A stretch of DNA of 64,000 nucleotides from Paragonimus skrjabini miyazakii (GCA_014338405.1 JTDE01000112.1:256365-320364), one strand, 5' to 3'. Positions 13,210 through 27,244 are shown, counted from the stretch's first letter. Translations and numbers: made by a program. Notes: a model not told the origin generated them from the sequence alone.

Positions 13210-16200
13210 ATTTTTCAGACGTAATATTTAGTGCATATGTCTATGCTGTCATTTCTAACAGACGATAACAGATACAAATGGTTGCGACATATTCGTTGCC
13301 AGTGCATGCCTGAGCAAGATGCAAACAGGTGTTCTGATAATCAAACAACGTTGATCAGTTTATTCACTTATTTGAGAATATGCTTTACGGCCTTAAAGAG
13401 TTGTTAGTTTGCTGAATAAAAATGAACGGTTTTTGTGTTGCCGCATCGAGAAAACAATTGGAACTAATTTCAATGAAATATTAATGTTCTTTGCTGATAC
13501 CTTGATTTATCATTGGATAAACAACCAAATTCCACACTGGTAGATGATTACGTTCACTGAAAAATGTCACACTTGCGAAAACGCGTCAGATTTGTACGAA
13601 AAACGGAGTTAATACGAACGCCCTTTTGTGGTGCAGTTGGTTAGATTTCGTTCATCTGTAGTGATTATAATTGTCTTACTTGAGATTTCAGCATTAAGTT
13701 CACATGGGACAATCAAGTGCAAAATATCACAAATATTCAAACTTGTATGTAAGTATCGTCGAACAAAGTTTGGCCACTGCCGTGATTTATCATGACATTT
13801 TACAGCCCCCATGTTGGTTGTCAGTTTCTGTCTGCCACAGAAACCGCACACCTCAAGTCTGTGTCAGTAATTTTTCCACTTATTTCAGAATACTATAAAT
13901 GAACACTGGTTCAACATTTAGGTAAAATTACAGGCAGCAGACTGGTTTTTTGTCATTGTGGCCTTCTTTTATGCTTCATCTCCAACAGTATGTCAATTTA
14001 AGACTGTTTATCAATTATGGAACCATAACCAAGAAAGTATGATTGTCAGTTTATCGAGTTCAAAAATACCCACTGTAGTGATGAGAACAGTACCTTTCGA
14101 AAACGTTACATCTTGAAGAATTTCTTGCTGTGTTCACCGTTACGATGCACCAGTAAGATGATCAGGACTTAAAGGTCGAGCGTGTTTAATTTACAGACAA
14201 ATTTGCACCTAGTTCAGGGACATATCATTGTACTAGTTGAGTTATATAAAATGCCTATATTCAGCGGGACTAGCAGAACTGGGCAAACGCTCATGGAGGG
14301 GAAATATTCTCACAAACAAATTACCTCACATTCGGGGCGATTTACAGAATCTCCCACCATATGAAGGCCATGAGGTCAAAATCGGTTGGAAATGAGCAGG
14401 TTATTTTATAGTCAGCGCTGTTCTATCGTTAAAGTTTATTCATAACAGAATATACTGTCTAACTTTGTGATCATGCCTGAATGCATGGAAAAACTGTAAC
14501 TTCAGCTCCTTTGCCAGCTGCCCGAAAGAAGATACTTATTGTACTTTTCTAACCACCTACCTTGTCTACTGTCACGTGACATTAAATATGCATACCTGCA
14601 GAAAGGTTCTGTCAGCGTGCCTCAGTACTCGGGAATGATGGTTTATATGCCAATGACGTATCTGTCATTTTCTTCCGACCACTTTCATCCAAACTGTTTC
14701 ACCATTAACCCTCAAACATGAAAACAGGAAAGCACAAGGCAGACCTCATTTTTCTAGTTTATTAACTCATAAACATTTAAGCCCACTCAAAAGAAGGTTT
14801 ACCAGACGAATTGATTCAAGGACACATAAAATGGGGATTCAGTTTGCTGTAAGTTAGATTTTCGGTGTTCTTACCAGTTTCAGCCATACTGTCTGAAGTG
14901 AATCCTGTTTAACAGAAATCAATTTGCATCAGTTTACAATACCGATTGTTCACACTAAATAAATATTGACAGTTTTCTAGGTACACCAAAATGTCCCATT
15001 TATCTCACTTTCTTGTAAAATTCTACACGGTTGCTATTTAGTGATAGCTATGTTAAATGTAACGAAAAATTTAGTATAAATGAGGTCATCTATTTTGAGC
15101 AATGTGTATAACAAATTTTAATAAATAGGTTGTGGGAACAAAACAAAGGAAAAAGTGTAACACTCAAGGTTTCTACCGATGTGGGTGGCCTTCCTCAGAA
15201 AATAGACCACATGGGATGATTCAAAAATTGAGAGAACATTATCTATTCACAGATGTTCAGTTATGTGATTTTGCTGAGTTGAAAATGAAGTGGTTGAACA
15301 TCTCATTAGTGGCAAGGTTCCACTTGAAATTGCAATCGATATTTAAAGGAACATCAGGACAATGTATACTAATAATTCGGTGATTACAATAAAGCAGTTG
15401 TAAATCTAACAAACATACAAAAATGTATGAAACTCAGCAGCTCGACAAATATATAAATCACCGAACTGTTATTACAGACATACATACCGCCTTCACCCGA
15501 AATATTTTAGTTTAGACAGTGTTCGGAAATAATGCAGTCAAAAGCCGTGCGTGATTTGTACGATAGTTTAACGTGTGCTTGATGTTTACTGTGTTAACTA
15601 AATGACATTGGTGGGACGATGCATAACAACTCTGTTATCGGATGACTTCTCCTGTGGGATCAGCCTAAGATAGAACGCAGTTATTAGTGCGGCAATTACC
15701 CACAAGGTGTATGACGGAACACAACATTGGTGATCAGTTTGTTGAATGTGACAGCTGGTCGAAAATCGGAGCACTGAACTTAATTGCATTGTCCGTTAAA
15801 CCTAAAGGGTTGGGTTTTTACAGTAGCACAGTGAGTTTACCGCATGGATTATACACTAAAATGTGGCTGGCTTTGACCATTGTTCCGCAGTGTTCATATA
15901 AGGATTACGATGTACCACCTCAGGTTGATTTATGTAGTTTTAGTCAAACAGACGAACTAATAACTTATTACACGGTGAATATTCAGAGTCTATTGACCAT
16001 CAGGTGCAAATTACATCGTGACGACTATGTCTGGAACCCAAGTGGACGTTGTGTGCTCTATTTGTGGTATTAGCTATATCGCAATTTTTTACAAGTGTGA
16101 CCAGTATGATGTATGTGTGAAAGAACAGTTGGTCTACTTCTAACCAACTCACCTTCGTTATAATATGAATTTTTGCTACATTAATTTTTGGTGTTTATTG

Positions 16201-18050
16201 TCTAACGTTTTACAAATGCACCATTCTAAAAGTTGAAAACTTAGGGTATCAAATTAAATATTCCTCCATTTAGAATATTCTACTTAGTTCAGTCATTAGA
16301 AAGCTTGTAAACATGAGGTGTAACGATCAAAATAATACTACACTGCAAACATTGTCTTCGAGATCTAGATTTTCGTACACATGACTAATATAAGATCTGT
16401 GAACCAGTCCTGACTCACTTCAAGTGCTGGTAGTGACTACTGATATTTATTCGCTAAACTAATTGTAAAAATAATTGGATTCGATGATCGAATGCCGCAT
16501 TCAAAATTTAACACATTAATTCCGCTTTCTAATTTGTGAAGCTGTATACTAACGTATGTTGACTGAAACCGCTGATACTTCTGACTGTTCAGTTTACTAT
16601 GTAGTTAGTTACATTAATGTATAGTATTCAGTTCAATTTGGCCTAATGTGTGTGAAATGTATTATAGTTTTTTTTTAAATTTCACTCTCTGTATGCAATG
16701 CTAATGCTGTTGCCGGTTAGAAGTTAATGAACAAAAGTACAGCGTGCAGGCCATGAGATCAGTGAGTAAACCACATGGTTTTCGTTCCCAACTTGTTCAC
16801 ATTCAGTATATGTTGAAACGGAAAATTACTATATGCTTTACTGCTAAATATCTCCAGTCAATCTGTTGTTACTTGACTTGTGTTAAACATTTTTGGAGGG
16901 ATGTGATTCGGTTGGAACTGACTTCATTAACTGCTACAAAACTAACATACATTCGTAGACATCCAAAGTGATCAAGGCCTCTTATGAGGTGCCGGTAACA
17001 TGGACATGCATACGTTTTGCTCCTTCGTTCCCCTGCCGAATGAAATAAACCATAACCGGAGACCTACTTAATGAGTGGATTGGGGAGCAAGTGTAGCCGT
17101 GTATTGGATATACTGTTGATTGCGATTAAACGTGCTGAATTGACATTGGAAGCGTCTGTGCTGACAGTTGTGAGTAGCCACCTTAAACGATGTGCGCATA
17201 TGAAATTAAACAACCTGACTTGGGACCATAACCTTTTAACCAGACGAAATCACTGACAGCTACATAAAAGTGGATTAAAATTGACTAATGTGGGAAACAT
17301 TATCACATTAATGGCTTCTGTAAAACTGAGAATTTTTCCAGTGTGCTTACTGGATGATGATACACGACTTTATGTAATACATTACCTATGTAGAAGGTAT
17401 ATCTTTGTTGGACCGTTTCAAACCAAAGGGAAGGAAAATTACATGGAGAGTAGTTTAGCATGACTTTAGCGTAAATCGCACTCCAGTGTGGACCTCGAAA
17501 AGACGCGGTCGCTTCTAGCTTTCCTCTCCATAAGGTTCATGAATAGTGCATAACACGGCTAAAACCGATATCAGGACTCTAGTCCTCATCCGTATGAATC
17601 AACCGCATTGACAACTACAAAGTACATTCCACTTAACACAAAAATGACTTCGCTGGTTTCAAGCACATTAGTAAGTATAAATTGTTGGGTCCTTGATAAG
17701 TGGTTGCAGAACAGGTACAGTTTCAAGTGAATATGACTGATAAGTGTTAGCATTAGGCAGGAAAGAATGCGTTCTGTGTTTACAGATGACATTTCTATTG
17801 TACTAATCTTGGTGCACTGGTCAACACTCACCAGATAGAAGGGTGTTCATTTACATATCGTGTTTTACTGTACTGCAATTCAGTTCGTGAACAATTCAGT
17901 CGTGCTGTCATCTAAATAATTCTAGAGCCATCACTCCCTGGCAATTGATTATTTTGAGATTTATGCTCACACAAAGTATGTATTATTAATCTATTCTTTG
18001 AGTACTCAGATTAAGGTGCGTTTTTGTAAACTCCATCAATTTACAATGTA
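13210..18050. other. No supported gene; a few open frames
   Basis: The longest frame is a 128-codon plus-strand stretch at 15687-16073 that lacks an ATG start and matches no family I know. A 54-nt stretch at 13934-13987 is flanked by an acceptor-like and a GTATGT donor-like site, but it is open in all three frames and so is uninformative. Nothing else is supported. Confidence 0.45.
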
Positions 18051-18059
18051 ACAGGCAGT

Positions 18060-20370
18060 CAGAAAATAACAGCAAATTGTCTTGATCTTCTGGAATTAGT
18101 CCGGTAAATAGTTACTGCCAATCAAAAATCCACTCTTTTTATTGGTGTGACTTACAGATCACCCTCTACGCATAGGGATGCCAACGCGACCTTGCACAAC
18201 TCACTACGTAGATTCACATGTTTAACTTACGCCCAAAAGTAGATCATGGAAGATTTCAGTCACATGGGGCTAAGATTCACGAACCGTTTAGCCACTATTG
18301 ATGTTTCTTTCTATGCTGTGGATTTCTTCGAGCAGTAATGAAAGCTGGATTGCTACAGCATGCCCAGTACCGTACGAGGTGGCCGGTGAGCAAAGCACGG
18401 TCTTATCTTGATTACATTCTTACCAAGGTGGTTGGCATGATAAACAACCTAAATATCACAGCTCCGCTTGGTCGCAGTGAGCATGGGGTAATTCGAATCA
18501 CTTGTCTACATTTTACTACACTAATTTTGGATCATCACTGGCAGCTCATCAGTGAATACATTTCCGTTGCCGTTACCAGCCATGTTCCAGTAAAGTAACT
18601 CCAGCCCAACGGAAAACGGAGACGCTTACGGATTAGAACTGAAGGGTTGATAACAATGTTCAGCCCGGAAAAGGTATCAACCAAAACTAGCTGAAATTGC
18701 ATTTAATGACTGTCATGTGGCGTAACTGTACGATGCCTCCTATCAGACGGATTTTGCTATCGACGCGGTTACTCAAAAGCTGGATGCGAATCCTTAGCAG
18801 TTTTACAGAGAAATCGTAGCATACACAGTGCGTAAGGTTGGTATTTTCTAACTGCAAAGCTCTAGTGGGTTTGCTAATAGAGAGGTAGTATTAACCATCC
18901 GTCTGGGTAAACAGTACGTATGTGGGCAAAAATGCAAATTATCAGCGACACTCAACCGCATGGCCGGCAACTTAACTGACTCACGTCAATCTTCGTTACC
19001 ACAAGTCAAAATCAAGCTAGATAATCCAATAATCTACAAGTCACGACGTCCAGACTTGATATTCCATATCGTCTTGAAGCGCTACGTCATCGAAGTAACA
19101 GGGCCACTTCACTTCTCATCAATTGATTCACTACTGGCAACAGAGAAGCAAAATCACACCTACCTTCAGAATTGCGTACGCAGATAGTTCAGCAATCCAT
19201 CGACAAATAGTGTGGATTTCAATAGTCTCTAAAGTGACAGAGAGCTTATTAGATGAATCTCTACGGGTTAAGGTTGAAGACCTCCCACACATCATCAAGG
19301 AGCAACAAAACTTTCATGAATTATACGTATGTGTCACAAATTTGCTGACTGCTCGTGATACGTGGATGAAGGCTGCCGATGAAAGATTGGCAATAAACGT
19401 AGTTTACTTGGCTCTTCCGGATCTCGCTGCATAAACAGATTAATCATGTGTTTAATGAACGCTTACGTACCTGGCTAGAAGATCTTCTGACTGAAATTAG
19501 GTTAAACGTTAAGGTGAATAGACAGCTTTTGCAGTGATCTCTTACCAACGGAGGCATTCCGCAGAAATCAATCATAAGTGCTTCTTATTCATTCTTTTTG
19601 TCCTTGAATTACCGAGCTTGGTAAAATCACCGATGCTGCCGTACATCGATGACTAAGCTCTGGTGGGTTCTACAATGCTCAGAAGATGTGGTGACCCTAC
19701 AAGGCTATTTGGACTGACTAAACCAGCGGTCCGTAGAAAACAATTTGTCGTCCAGTGTAAACAGGCGCACAGTCGTGCACGTTGGCACGTTGGCGACACA
19801 AACCTGTTCTTGTCAGCATGGGAACAAAATATATGAAGCATAGCGTCAGACAGTTTAGGTTTGTCTACAGCCTGTGCAGACATGGCTAAAAGAGCATGAA
19901 TATCCCCGGGTTTTCTGGGGAGATTATTTAAAACATCCCGCCTTGTAATTTGTGCACTATGTTCGCCACCATAATGTGCACACATGTGAAAACGAACAAA
20001 CAGGCTAGCCTTTCTCATTTCAAGAAAGACGTGGCACTTACTGAAAGCTTCCAGAGACGGACGAATAGAAGAACTATGGGGAACAGGAAAACCTTCTATT
20101 CGGAAAGACTGGCAGGATTCGGTTAATTCTCAGTTCATTACAGACACCTCAATGCAGACCTAGTGTTTATCTACAAAATACAACCCACCCGAAGTCTTTC
20201 GTTGGTACACCTCTTTCCAAAATATAGGGGTGGATGTTTAAAGTATCATCTGGATAAAAGCATGCTCTACGGACGTGTCAATTTCATTGTTGCAACTCAG
20301 CAGTTCAGATTATAGTCAACAGATGTGATAGAACACTCAGTTGGTGAATAAAATATGCTAATACTACAAG
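18060..20370 (+). mobile_element. CR1-like non-LTR retrotransposon (decayed)
   Basis: This plus-strand LINE keeps the order endonuclease, reverse transcriptase, C-terminal region across many frameshifts. Endonuclease: YRSPSTHRDANATLHNSLR near 18150, and SYLDYILTKVVGM with PLGRSEHGVI in 18338-18598, the family's ending before RT. RT: CVTNLLTARDTWMKAADER with NVVYL near 19330-19420, WLEDLLTEIRLNVKV near 19475, GGIPQKSII near 19550, and an active-site remnant PYIDD near 19640. C-terminus: ERLAGFG, ADLVFIYKI and LVHLFPKYRGG near 20105-20235. Stops break every block. A short stretch at 18960-19120 does not fit the family and may be a different insertion. The pattern is typical of CR1-clade elements of flatworms. 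Confidence 0.85.
18338..18598 (+). pseudogene. CR1-like endonuclease, C-terminal part
   Basis: An 86-codon open frame with QHAQYRTRWPVSKARSYLDY and the conserved end PLGRSEHGVI, where the His belongs to the usual SDH active-site triplet (here SEH). It is the best-preserved block of the CR1-like element. The Asp-to-Glu change in SDH would weaken catalysis even without the frameshifts around it. Confidence 0.8.
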
Positions 20371-20379
20371 ACGCAGGTC

Positions 20380-23300
20380 AAACATAAGTCCATTCGCTAC
20401 AGTGCAGAAAAGCAACGAATACGTACACGTGATCCAACCGTATATTTTCCACCCACCTATCGACACACCTTGTGTATATCATCTTGTTCACAACTTATCG
20501 ATCTACTACACATAAGTGCATCATTTAAAACGACACATAAAGCAGTCCCGCTAACGATAAAAATTTGAGATAGTTTTCCCAATAGAAAATGTCTAAAACG
20601 TTGTGCTTAGGTAGTGTGGCTTGCAAAAATAATTAATCAACTACTATGTCTTCACAATAAAACGAAAGTTTAAAACACATTACTTATTACTTCGTCATTT
20701 CATTCACAAACAAATGTTCTGAGGGAAAGTTTTGCTTCGATTTGCAGTACACGTTCACTATAACATAAGGTCACTGAAAGCTTGAGCACGGAACACCATA
20801 AACTCTGAGGCAGGAGGAAGGATTATAATTGTTCACAATTTAGCGACAGCTATAATGTGGGTCAACCCTTTTCCTGTATGGATCTCCCACAGTGGATAAT
20901 GTTAGTGATTTCAATACCCAGGTCATAGCTTCCGTTTAAGCATTAGATGGATTGAGCGCCACTATGTCTAACCCTGTTCTCTCTCCAGTTTTCCAAATTT
21001 TCTGTCGAATGAGTTTCATTAGCAAAAATGAGCTGAGAGTACACACAAACCATCGCGTATTTTGTAGATTTCATTTTTGATTCAAAACTCGTATCTTAAC
21101 TACGCTCACATACTAATATATATTCCAAGGGGTATATGACTGTGCCTTCATTTGTGAGCCGACTGATGCGATTTGATACTTTGTATGCTCTAAGCCGAAC
21201 GTTATCATTAAACTTTCGTGATTTTCAACATAGCTAACATCGATGTTTCCCCAGAAGATAAAACTGACGGATACATGATTACTATATCATAAATTAAGGA
21301 GACTGTTCTTATTTCAACAAACGCAAACCAAACTTACCATATCTGACTATTCTGTAACACAGACTATTGGTTAGAGTTAGCAAGTGCACAAATAATAACA
21401 TTAATACTATTGAGTGTAAATGACAATTTCCAATCTTTTTTCAAATTATTTGTGTGCTTTCTGACTGAAATTCCCATACAGTACATACTGGCCGCTTTGC
21501 TACCAGTCGTATCTCTTCACAACGGTATGAAGCTGATACCTTCGTGAACAATGTATTTATCTCACTTCGAGATATCCATATTTAATGATTTATTTACCAG
21601 TTACGAAAGACATTTTCAATAGGATATTTGCGAATCGATCCTATAAGTTTCCCATCGGATATGCATGTAGGTGCAGTGCTTCCATCAGTAGGGGGCACAT
21701 TTGAGTGTACACAGAAATATTCTTCAGTGGCGTTGTCTCTTTCTTGTATGAGCAGTATTTTGTTCCAACAAAGTTCATTCAACGTAAGTCCACAACAATG
21801 AGTATGACAACAGTGTCATACATAAATGGTTACATTGGAATGGACACGTAAGTCAAACTGGTGTCACCAAGACGCTGCCTGACACATTCACAATGTTCAC
21901 AGTGAAGCATAATATGGAAGACCAACAGATTTCAGGTGGCAGCAACAACCGTTTAACCATTGTACAAATATGAAACACACGGTAAGGTGAACAATAGTTA
22001 CATCTGACTTAGTAACAATTAAACAATAAAAAATCAATTTAAGGATTAGCATAAAACCAACTTTTCTTTGCTGTAGCGTGACACCAACATAAGATGCAGG
22101 CTTTCAAGTTATCCACATGAACAGAATGATTAGGTTTCAAACGCTAAACCTTACATTATTAAAACGCTACCGGACTTGACAACAATACAAGACAATGCTA
22201 ATCACTGGTAATTGAATGAAAAATCGCCATTTTTTCACAGATTCAATACGTTTTCATTTTATCAGTAAAAAGCAAAAAAGTCTTCCCTGGTCTTGTAAAC
22301 TCCGACGCGATGGGTAATAATTCGAATAGAGTTGCAACTGTTTGGCATGAAATAAACTTACGCATATTTCCAAGCGATCAATTGGTAATCCTCCAGTTGA
22401 TATGCGTGACTATAAGGCACCAAACTTATCGGTCACATGTTAACGCCAAAATTAGTATACATCGTTCGTCTAACACACAAAACAGCCGTGTCAGATCAAG
22501 ATCATTTTTAAGACTGATTGAGTAAAATTTAGCTGAAGTACAGAACTGATTTTTATTTTTTAGCGCAACAAATTTGACTTCGATGAAAAAGTGCTACAAT
22601 GTGTTATCGCTGATGGTAATATTTTTTTAAGGCATTTGAAGAGTACCATAAATTTCTTGAAGCATTGTTTCAAGTAAATAATGTTTCCATAATTTTCAGA
22701 AACAACTATGAGAGCAGACTAGCATTTTGAATTAGCAGAGCGACCGATGACTTTCTACTTTTCCACTTATTAAGCACAGTTTATCCACAATTTCTTTCAA
22801 ACAGATCTGGTTATGCTCGCAGATTAAAAGCCTACCATCAACTATCCATATAGAGGTATCGCAGGAAAAAAAAGAAAACGCACATTACGCGGATTCCGTG
22901 GATAGCATGCAACAGTCCCCAAAATATAGCAAACATAAAACGAGATGAGAGAAACTGTTGAAAGGCAAAACATTTTCTGTGTGGACTACTTGAAAATGTA
23001 GATGTTACATTCTTATCAGCTCTGCCGCCGTCATCAGAGTTTCCTTTAACAAGGTCAATACTCTTTTTGACACAATCTGATCTAAAGTAGTTTATAAGTG
23101 GTTTCAAGTAGTTTTTAGTATTAATGGTGGCATCAAATGCAGGAAAGTCAAAAACTCCCGAAATTACCTGTTAAGCAAAAGTGAATCTTCTGGAGGCTTT
23201 TTCATCGCAGAGAACTGACGTGGTTCACGTTTATGATACTTATAATCAAAAAGTGAGCCAGGCAAAATGCAATATGTATATGACACGGAAGTAGCAATCA

Positions 23301-26300
23301 ACACCTGGATAACAAAACTAGATAAAAATGTTGTAAATTAAAAATCCTGGAAATGCAGTAGAAATTATTAGGTTGCTACGAATCACCGGCCTAACTTGTG
23401 GAAGCTTGCGGATTAGAGCTGGAGGATATGCTACTCAGGATGCTCCGTAGCATAAGGCGGTCATATTTCCTGATGAGTCAAACGGAGGAATGAAACCTGT
23501 GTGGTTAATATGACGATCTACCTGGCCAGCAGCTATAACAAACAGTGAACCACGTAACATGTTCTTGACGTTGACAACAACGTTGCTGAAAAATAAGGGA
23601 TCTTCGGCGAAATCGGGACTCGACTATTACAAGATTCCCTGGGCTTTGTTTGTGTGGAGTAGCGTTCGTGTTTCCTGTCCACCAATGCGTCGTGAGTTGA
23701 TCAGATGAATATCTTCTACTTTGTGGTTTACAGTAGTATTCTGAAATGACCAGCAAAAGGCTGAATTAAGTTAGAATAATGAAGAGCTCGTGCAAGTTAA
23801 TTAGAGAACATGTAAGGGAAAATTCGTTACATTTGAGATACTGGTTTAACATGTTTTGGGTTACTGAACAGGGATCTGTTAATTTGAATCCCTACAACTA
23901 TATCAAAATTAGAAACATTAGTTAAGCTGGTTTGTATTTGCACATTGATTACCTCCAAGCACCATCTTATTACACGCATTGAAGGCCATTGTATGCCACA
24001 TCAGGGAAAGGTTCAAGTTAACATCACTATCCACGGGTTATACCTAAACGATTACTTATCTCTGTGAAACCCCTGTGACCGCGATACAGTGATCTAGTGA
24101 ATGAGGAACCTGCTACAATCATTCACTGGTCTTCGTTTCGACTGCCCGAGTTGCATTTTGTAGATCTTATCAGAACCCATCTTGGCCGTGACAGGCGTAT
24201 ACTATTTCGATTGTGGATCAGAAGGTTTTTTGAAACGTCTTGGGAAATTTTTAAGGTTTACATTCTGGAACCTTTGAATGTCTCACGAATCTTCCCAAGC
24301 GATCAGCAACGTATGTTTTCCTAGTGTCTGTGCTAAGCTGGCAAGGTCAACACAATCACGAGTGATTTTGGTTTAAAAGATATTCGGAAAGTGGGTGTCA
24401 TCACGCCAATCTAATCTACTTCATCACAGGGTGTCCCTGTAGGAAGATTTTCGTCCGATATGAACTCATCTATACAAGTGATGTGTGGAAAGTATTTGGC
24501 TGCCAGTTGATGAATTAACGAGAATACCTTGCTAACGGTATAAACTGATGAACACTTCAAGGTTGGGGTTTTGTAGTTTGTCTGAGTCATCCGTTGGAAG
24601 CAAGCTTACGGTAATTCATGCTTTATAAAGGCGTGAAACTGTTGAGCCTTTCTTGTTTATTAAGTTGACAGCTGAAGGCTTAAATTTAGACAATTAAATT
24701 CATATCAAGTGACCTGTATTTGTTAAATTTTGAAAGATGAACAACCGTTTGTGGGTCCTTCATATGTTTGCATTAACTTTGGCTTCAAAGATACATCAGT
24801 TACAAGTAAACATCAGAGTTTAACCGAAACATATGTTACGTTTACTAAAGGACAACAGGCAACATTCAGCCGAAGCTAGGGCACAAAGTTCAATGTGGGA
24901 TGAATGTCATCGACTTTGCCTGAATGCGTTCCTCGTGATCAGCTGATCATGCGCTTACAGATGAGGTGCAACAACCAATAATAACAAAGCATTAGCCGTA
25001 CGTATGCTTTCGGGATCGTGGCAAAGCACAGGTTGTCTCTATCTTACGACTTTTATGTATTTTGAGTTGAAGGCGTACTACGGACTATCTTAATAGGATT
25101 ACAACTGCTCTCGCACCTACGGTTTACATATCAGTTCATATGTGTATATGCATAGGCATATAACGACTTACGTATTGGCTTACAGCATGCCGCGCAGACC
25201 AACCCTTGTACTTTAAATCCGAAAAGAGGGCAGTCGGAATCATCGTTTTGAAAACGTGGTAGAGATTATATGAATGAAGCCTTATTATTGATTATTAGCA
25301 ATGAACAGAGAAATCGGTGGTTAACAACATTCAACATCAAGCGCCGTATACATAGACAATGTTCTTAAGCTGTTTTCTACACTTCCTAAAACTGTACGCT
25401 GTCAGAGTGTACATGCTAAGCGCAAGTCATGAAATCAGTTGCAGAATACGAGGTTAAGCTTGCGCCATCTCTTGGTTAAATGTACCAGAAGTAAGGTACT
25501 ACTATGACAACCATTTTTATTGACTTGGTTCAATGGTTGCATTTGAGCGTTGAATGTTCTGAACAGTTCTAAAGGACACCTAACAACAATACCATATGTA
25601 TGGCCCAATAATGGTAACAGGAACGTCCGTTCCGCTGGTAATTTTATAATGCTGTGGCTAACCGTTTGTTTATATGATCAATATGCCAACACACTAGTTA
25701 GTATTGCATCCCCTGACTAGTACACTGCAAACGGCGGTGCGTATCGGGGCGCCAGTTTAAGATATCTGTTGTTTCTCAAACTTATGTAGTCGATAGGTTC
25801 CCCAATACTGTTATGTGCTGATAGGCAAGAAAGTTGCAACGAGTATTAGATATTGTTACTTCATGAGAAAAACCTCAAAACAAAAGCTTGCACTGCCGAG
25901 CCACAGAGAACCGATTTTGTCCAAAGCTCCCATATCCGAAGTAATAAAGGCTCGTCATTCGTTTTGCGACGGTTAGTTTTCAAAAGGTGAGGACCTAGTT
26001 ATTAGGGTTTCTCAACTTGATCAAAAAAGCTTGACTTCTGGAAAAACTCAGCCTGCCTACTAACTACAAGCTCATGACCGAGAATGTTGACAAGACACTT
26101 GGGACATTACTCCGGTTATTTGGGGCATTTCTGTTGGATAACCTTCTCATGATGCTTGACGCACAGGTACGTCAGCACTTCCAGGTAAATATACAAGCTT
26201 GTCAACCATTTCTCCTGAAAGACATTTATCTAAATAACAGAATAATGCACAAGGAAACTGAACGGACGAGCGCGAGTTATCAGCAAGCTTAGTCATCGGA

Positions 26301-26615
26301 CCAAATGTGAGGTGGGGTAAGACGTTAATGAAAGCAAGTCGCCATCCTTCGAATTACGTTTGCTTCATGCTTGACTGTTGCGTCGCAGTCGTGCTTGTCT
26401 ATCCATCTGCAAATTAACAGCTTTATTTTTGTTTATAAGCCCGCGATTCTGTTTTATACTATTGGTACTTAGTCAACATTAAGCCATATTGGTAATAACA
26501 GGGTCAGAGAAAACACGTGACTCACGAAAATTGCTGGGCTGATGTTCGATGAAGACGCAACTAATCAGAACGCAGCGTATGTCAGCGCGAGCACGCGCAC
26601 ACCACAGATAAGTCC
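20380..26615. other. No supported gene
   Basis: AT-rich, short frames only. A minus-strand frame at 22838-23107 has a polar then a hydrophobic half but no persuasive splice pair. A stretch at 23460-23514 has the order of hammerhead parts but lacks a stem II (see findings). No Ig-like exon corresponding to the downstream gene was found here. Confidence 0.45.
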
Positions 26616-26621
26616 TGCGAA

Positions 26622-26685
26622 ATGAGGCACCGTTTAGTCGTGTGTACCTTGTTTGCATTCATTTTCACTCTGAGATGTTTTACTG
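26622..26685 (+). CDS. Candidate first exon encoding a signal peptide (Ig-like gene)
   Basis: ATG at 26622 opens MRHRLVVCTLFAFIFTLRCF: a basic n-region, about 13 hydrophobic residues and a polar end, the classic secretion signal. A donor (CTG then GTGTAC) after 26685 leaves one base of a split codon, phase 1. Joined to the Ig exon at 29785 this gives Thr-Glu at the junction and keeps the frame. The frame also runs to a stop at about 26731 if unspliced. It is an inference that this exon belongs to the Ig exon 3.1 kb downstream; a transmembrane exon copy lies between them. Confidence 0.45.
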
Positions 26686-26914
26686 GTGTACAAAATGAGG
26701 ACAAGTTTACAAGCTTTGCAAGCTTTATTTAACCCTTGCAACACTTATGTGAGCAACAATTTCAAAACAATAGTATTTGACGTCATTATGTGAATGGTGA
26801 GTATTATATCCATCTCATCAGCTTTGTTTTCAGATGTTGTCAATGAATCAGTCGTACATATATCGTATCGTTGCAAGTGATTTCTGTAGTCTCAAGCATT
26901 GACTGAATGCAGAG

Positions 26915-27240
26915 ACAAAAGCTATGTTGTGACCGCAAAAGATGCTTGGCATGCGATTTCATTTATTGCAAAAACCCCCGTACAGGTCATGTTAAAGTTG
27001 GAACCAGAAACGCATGCACTCGTTTGCATGGCAGACGTGCATTCACATACATTGCGGGACAGTGCGTTGTCATTCACCTTGGTGGAACTTCTCCCACATG
27101 GCACACACACTATTCCGATAATCTCTTCTGGTTAATCGTTTGCCTGGTATTAGGGGCTTGCCCTTTTATTTCTGAATATCGCCTGTGAGTAGTATACTAC
27201 CTGTGAGTAGTATGCTACTCACAACGAAACTGCCTGTTGT
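26915..27240 (+). repeat. Duplicated segment, copy A (carries transmembrane exon A)
   Basis: About 320 bp align by eye with 32395-32710, including the exon, the preceding TTGTGAC block and the following GTGAGTAGTATAC and ACGAAACTGC blocks. The spacing is about 5.5 kb, same orientation. Immediately after the exon frame, copy A has a perfect hairpin GTGAGTAG-TATG-CTACTCAC. Confidence 0.8.
26986..27188 (+). CDS. Candidate transmembrane exon, copy A
   Basis: Acceptor-like CCCCCGTACAG ends at 26985. Entered in phase 1, the frame reads HVKVGTRNACTRLHGRR, AFTYIAGQCVVIHLGG, then a hydrophobic span LFWLIVCLVLGACPFI and EYRL before TGA (27186-27188). A GTGAGT donor overlaps that stop, so the exon may instead end at 27182. 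The copy at 32461-32660 keeps the same frame, with a one-codon gap and many amino-acid changes. Splicing from the signal exon at 26685 would stay in frame. It could be an alternative last exon or a duplicate being lost. I do not recognise the sequence beyond a type I membrane-anchor layout. Confidence 0.5.
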
Positions 27241-27244
27241 ACAA

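Noticed and set aside
15687..16073. 128-codon open frame as a gene
   Set aside because: No ATG at its start, no recognised domain, no supporting splice structure; kept only as a note.
18960..19120. Restriction-like endonuclease of an R2-type element (RRPDLIF, YVIEVT)
   Set aside because: The short match lies inside the CR1-like element and lacks the zinc-knuckle and the rest of the domain; too little to call.
22838..23107. Minus-strand frame with polar and then hydrophobic halves, possibly an exon of a membrane protein
   Set aside because: No ATG context or convincing splice pair, and the hydrophobic part relies on a poly-T run.
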